Source: Leptobrachium leishanense (Eukaryota > Chordata > Amphibia > Anura > Megophryidae). Taken from it: 64,000 nucleotides of DNA. A program made the translations under genes and the position numbers. The notes beneath the pieces were generated by a model. That model did not search any database and was not told the origin of the DNA. It saw only the letters and a list, made by a program, of their open reading frames with translations. Shown piece by piece: positions 60,216 to 64,000 of the stretch. The stretch's first letter is position 1, and the number at the start of each line of letters is the position of its first letter. The stretch is taken from contig CM019064.1 of the NCBI GenBank assembly GCA_009667805.1, positions 106,614,328 through 106,678,327 on the forward strand, written 5' to 3'.

Positions 60216-60787
60216 TTTCTATATTGTGAGTGTTGTGGTAATACAAATGATTAGTGGTATAGCTCAGGGGACTATTTGACACTTACATTCTTCTGGTTGT
60301 GTCTTGTCCTTCTTAGAGTATGTTTTTGTTGTACTACATTTTTATGACACGTAGATGGTCAGAGAAATTCTTTTGTCTTTAGAGTTATTGATAAGACGAA
60401 AAGGTGTCTAAGAATTGATCATTACGGTTAATACCACTTTTGTGCTCTAAACAACAACTTGGTAATGTAAGCTATAGCTTGAAGTTGTAACGACTATGTT
60501 CAACGCAGTAAATGAAACTTGGAATAGTGGCCTATATTTTTTTTTATCTATAAATATAACCAGGGCGATGGCTACTAGGAGAAGGAATACAAAAAGAACT
60601 AAAAATAAAATAACTCTGAACAAATAGCACAAATTCTTCCCACAATACAAAATACACATTCAAGAAACCTACAGAATATGTCTTTAACGTCTTACAGATA
60701 AATGAAGAAAAGCAGGACCCAGGATATGCAGCAGAACAAATCTTTACTATCAGAGGATAAAAATGTAAAATCACTTTAAAAAATCCA

Positions 60788-60823
60788 ACACATTTTGTCC
60801 TTGATGCAGGACTTCATCAGGCA
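60788..60823 (-). ncRNA. Hammerhead-ribozyme-like motif, site 3 (mxra5 intron, sense strand)
   Basis: On the minus strand: CCTGATGA, extra A, stem GTCCT/AGGAC around a 6-nt loop, then AAAATG where GAAATG is expected. Followed by AT-rich sequence. It lies in the 4.6-kb intron in the direction of mxra5 transcription. Confidence 0.5.
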
Positions 60824-61020
60824 TATAAAAAGATATTTATAAATATTAGATATATTTCCTATGGCTTAATAATATGTCAATGCATATTTAGACATTTGCA
60901 TGGGTCGCGTAAACATAGTATTGCCCCATCTGCATATCTGCCCATAAACACACAAACCATTTAGGAGTAAGGCCCTATAAGAAAGAGAACTAGACTAACA
61001 AGGCAAATTGTATTACATTA

Positions 61021-61203
61021 TCAGGTCTATTCAAAGAGAGGTGAAGCTTAGGAGAATGACTGGAGACGTGAAAATTCTAGATCAAAATAGTCAAACTAGA
61101 AAAATTCTCTCATGTATCTCACTTTCCATATCGGCTATTTGGTCTAGATTGTTCTCTTCTCCTGACAGTTCTCTTGGTTTTCACCTTTCTCTGAATAACC
61201 CTG
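61021..61203. mobile_element. Foldback MITE, copy 3, TA-flanked
   Basis: TCAGGTCTATTCAAAGAGAG at the left and inverted CTCTGAATAACCCTG at the right, with TA on both sides. Its ends match those of the 0.9-kb family at 59085, which links the two families. Confidence 0.85.
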
Positions 61204-61939
61204 TATATATTTATCAAACACTGCTGTTATACCAACAAGGAAGTAGGTCACTTTATGAATTTCCCACGTTGTGTTTACCTGTAGACGCTAAAGAATAACA
61301 TCAGAATCCAAAAACGCCATATTGAGTCAACTAGTAAAAGCACAGATTATCTGAACAAACTAGATACTGAACAGGTTTTCCTCAGTGGCACAACTTAAAA
61401 GGAAAAAGTCCATGTTAATTCCATCTCAATAGCCCTGGTTTAAAACATCTATCAATAACATAGACCTTTAAAAATACCTTTCAGACCAAACATCACTTCT
61501 CAAAGTACAAGATGATAAATTACATCTAATAGACCAAGGTCAGGATGTCATCCTCATGTTGCTTGCTATTCCCTTAAGCTTTCAATATCCTGTATGAAGA
61601 AGTGTTCATTCATAGACATGCAAAGAAAATTGTTTAACTTAGAAACCTGATACTGAAATGGTTCCTGACCAACCACGTTGAAGCTGTCCATTGTTCTATA
61701 TTTATGTAATAAAACCTCTTCACACCTTTCCTACCATAAACTTGGATACCAGAAAATATATCCAGTGGGAAAGTCAAAAATAAATGAATAAAAAACACTA
61801 TAAGAGTTCTTAAATTTGATAATGAATGAACACACCAAAAGCTAGAGATAAAAGGGAAGAAACACCAAGGACTCCATCCACTAAATGATGAGTTTCGGCT
61901 TTATGAACAAAATGCACAATTCTCCCACATATCACTTAC

Positions 61940-62330
61940 CATTCGATTGTTCTTCCCATTCCAAGAGCCATTTAAGTCGGCAATCACAGGTCCACGGATT
62001 TCCATGAAGGTAAAGATTTTCCAGCAGGGGCATGGATTGTATCATGTTGGCTGGGAGTGTTTGGATCATATTATCTGATAAATACAGGTGTTTTAATGTT
62101 GACTGTCTGAAGTAATCCAAGAAATTAAAAGTGCAGAATGTATTGGCATGAAGCTGCTGCAGCAAATTCCCTTCCAAGTGAATCAGTCTTAAAGACGTTA
62201 ATCCGTGAAAAGCATTGGGGTGTATAAACTCGATTTTATTGTGGTCGACGTGTAATCTTGTTAAACTAGAAAGCCCATGAAATGTATGACTGGTAATTAC
62301 TTTGAGTTTGTTGTAGCTCATTTTAAACAC
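61940..62330 (-). CDS. mxra5: mxra5 exon: leucine-rich repeats and start of LRR C-terminal cap (5'-partial gene)
   Basis: First mxra5 exon visible in the window; the gene reads right to left. It encodes about 130 residues of an extracellular matrix protein: three to four LRRs (LTRLHVDHNKIEFIHPNAF, then LRLIHLEGNLL, then a LKHLYLSDN repeat, then LLENLYLHGNPWTCDC). The last begins the cysteine-rich LRR C-terminal cap. The acceptor is a pyrimidine tract ending TAG before 62330, and the donor is AATG|GTAAGT after 61940. The exon opens in phase 0 and ends in phase 1, which joins exactly to the next exon to give NGVLKCKKD, as in vertebrate MXRA5. In the human protein the residues just before this point are further LRRs and a signal peptide; they were not found between 62331 and 64000, so those exons lie outside. 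The following intron is 4.6 kb. Identification rests on my memory of the MXRA5 sequence and is very secure. Confidence 0.95.
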
Positions 62331-62334
62331 CTAC

Positions 62335-63590
62335 AGGATAAAAAGAGAAGAGTAGAAATCATTATTCTGAAATGCAATCAGAGAACAGAGAAATTAGAAT
62401 ACATTTTGCCATTAAAAAGTGATTTATTCAAAATACTGAAATGCAAAGTATATAGCGTTTGTTCTAACGACGATTATAATAAACGTGTTAAATTTTGCTT
62501 AACATTTAAGTTCAAAATGGTTTTCTACACATATTATGCAAATGTGTATTTTTGGTCTACATCAGTGTTTCCCAAACAAAAAATTTTTTTTTGTTTTTTT
62601 TCCAGGAAAACCTTAAAAAACCATTAATGTGTGATATGTTCTTTTACAATGGTATATAATATGTCTAATATAGATTTAATACCATATCATAACATTAGGA
62701 CCTTAATGAAAAACTTCTGAGACTTTATTTAAAGTCTTAAACCATTACAAGTTCTCTGACTTAAAGACAAGCAAATCATGGAATACAATTCAAGTAACAC
62801 GTCTCAATGCAATACTCAGACAACAAAAATATACATTTCAGCTGCAGGGAAAAGGCTTCAGTTTAGCTTGATTGGGAGCTCCATCTTGTACCTCCTACAC
62901 TGCTTGTTGGGATACAGTTGATGATAGTTTCTATCTTCCCAGGCCTTAATTGACAGTTAAGAGGTTAATGTTTTCCCTATTTGATCCCTGTTAATGTTCT
63001 CTCCAGTACAGTCTGGAATTCTGAAAAACATATCCCTCCTGCAACATGGTCTCTGCACAACACAACCTCTGACACCTCCAGCATCTCGCTTCCTGCAGAT
63101 TCCTGCATCTTCTGCTGCTGCTGTGAAAGAATCTGCTCTATGTTTGCTAATATTCATACCAAAGCAAGAAACAAACTGACCTGTGAAAAGGGAGAAACGC
63201 TTGTTTCAATCCGTGCAAACCTTACATTTTTAAAAGTCAATGAGAAAAATGACAAATATGGAGAGGAAGAAGAAAAAGAAAATGAGATTAAATTGCATGA
63301 ATTGTATATTTACAGTTTTGTTTCCTTTTCTCTATTTTTTTAAAGCACCAATCGAAAGTTACACCCCAACATGAAGCTTAAATATTGATGTATCCATATC
63401 CTACAGGCACATATAATCGAGTTACTTCCTTTTGCTATTGGTGCTAAGGGGCAAATTTGATATAGAAATATATATATTTCTATATTTTTTATGTTGATGG
63501 TTTCTTGCTTTTATTGTTGCTCTTCAGGAAACTGAGGGGTGGTTACTTGTTCTCATAGCTGTTACTTCTTCTCATACTATCACATACAGT
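62335..63590. other. mxra5 upstream intron, no exon seen
   Basis: I searched the minus strand for the preceding LRR or signal-peptide exon and did not find one. The CAGTGTTTCCCAA at 62564 resembles a hAT end but has no partner. Confidence 0.45.
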
Positions 63591-63596
63591 CCTTGC

Positions 63597-64000
63597 TTGT
63601 TATTCCATTTGAAACAAATCCTTATCCTTACCTACAAAACCCTCACTAACTCAGCGCCCCACTACCTGTCCTCACTAATCACCAAATACACCCCAGCCCG
63701 CTCCCTAAGGTCAAACAGTGACCTGCGCCTAGCTTCTCCCCGCATCACCTCTTCCCATGATAGACTGCAGGACTTCACACGCGCAGCCCCCACTCACTGG
63801 AACGCTCTCCCTCGTACTGTCAGACTTTCCCCTAACTTCTCTTCCTTCAAACGCTCCTTAAAACGTTCCTATTTAGGGAAGCCTACCACCCAACTCACTG
63901 ACACAACCATCATTCTATTTGTCCCCAGTCTCACTCTGCTCCCAGCGGCCAATGCAGTAGGTCAGGCCAGTGTTCTTACCACAGGATGAGAGGTCTTTTT
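63597..64000 (+). pseudogene. CR1/L2-like LINE fragment running off the right edge
   Basis: Plus strand. The translation shows ILTYKTLTNSAPHYLSSLIT, then RSLRSNSDLRLASPR and AAPTHWNALPRTVR, SSFKRSLKRSYLGKP. This is the C-terminal region of CR1/L2-like reverse transcriptases, the same family group as 45355 but a separate lineage. It is open for 130 codons to the stop at about 63989; the 3' tail is outside the window. Confidence 0.85.

Noticed and set aside
42654..62330. IGSF10 instead of MXRA5
   Set aside because: IGSF10 has the same LRR plus Ig layout, but the linker (NMTDEHG, FECPMNRENYEKLWKLIAYY) and the Ig sequences match MXRA5 as I know it.
62957..63157. Upstream mxra5 exon candidate on the minus strand
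   Set aside because: No LRR or signal-peptide pattern, and the phase and motif needed before VFKMSYNKL are absent.

Overview
This window is vertebrate genomic DNA, most likely from an amphibian and probably an anuran. The evidence is one spliced vertebrate gene plus a dense, many-layered population of Tc1/mariner, hAT, piggyBac-type, L1/Tx1-like, CR1/L2-like, SINE and solo-LTR insertions. Hammerhead-ribozyme-like motifs of the kind carried by amphibian Penelope-like elements are also present. The species assignment is inference; no marker in the window fixes it.

The only host gene I can support is mxra5 (matrix-remodelling-associated protein 5, adlican), on the minus strand in the right third. 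Four exons are visible, read right to left: an LRR exon (62330-61940), a 4.9-kb exon (57330-52399), a 0.9-kb exon (52086-51186) and the terminal exon (44559-42654). All splice sites are GT-AG and the phases fit (1, 1, 2). The joined frame is open for 2709 codons plus the stop, with no frameshift. It encodes the last LRRs, the C-terminal LRR cap, a conserved linker, two Ig domains, a long Thr/Ser/Pro-rich mucin-like stretch and ten more Ig domains, 12 in all. The signal peptide and first LRRs lie beyond the right edge.

The left two thirds (1-42.6 kb) lie 3' of mxra5 and I see no host gene there. They hold a decayed Tc1 copy (5151-6590); TTAA-flanked MITEs, one split by a solo LTR; a 5'-truncated L1-type LINE (8038-11240) inserted into a 55-bp tandem repeat; a degenerate CCCTAA block (16.46-17.16 kb); large palindromes; three copies of a family with GGGCTCTATTACATT-like ends; and several ~0.9-kb copies of a family with CAGGGTTATTCAAAGAG ends, some split by further insertions. 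A second Tc1-like element (31564-35509) carries three nested insertions of different classes.

The mxra5 introns carry a CR1/L2-like LINE, minisatellites, a 2.1-kb hAT element containing a long inverted repeat and a GC-rich minisatellite, a fragment of another LINE, two hAT or TA-type MITE groups and a ribozyme-like motif. The best leads for novelty are five hammerhead-like CTGANGA-hairpin-GAAA motifs with different but still pairing stems, a 680-bp MITE built almost entirely of consecutive hairpins, and nested insertion sites precise enough to read the order of events.
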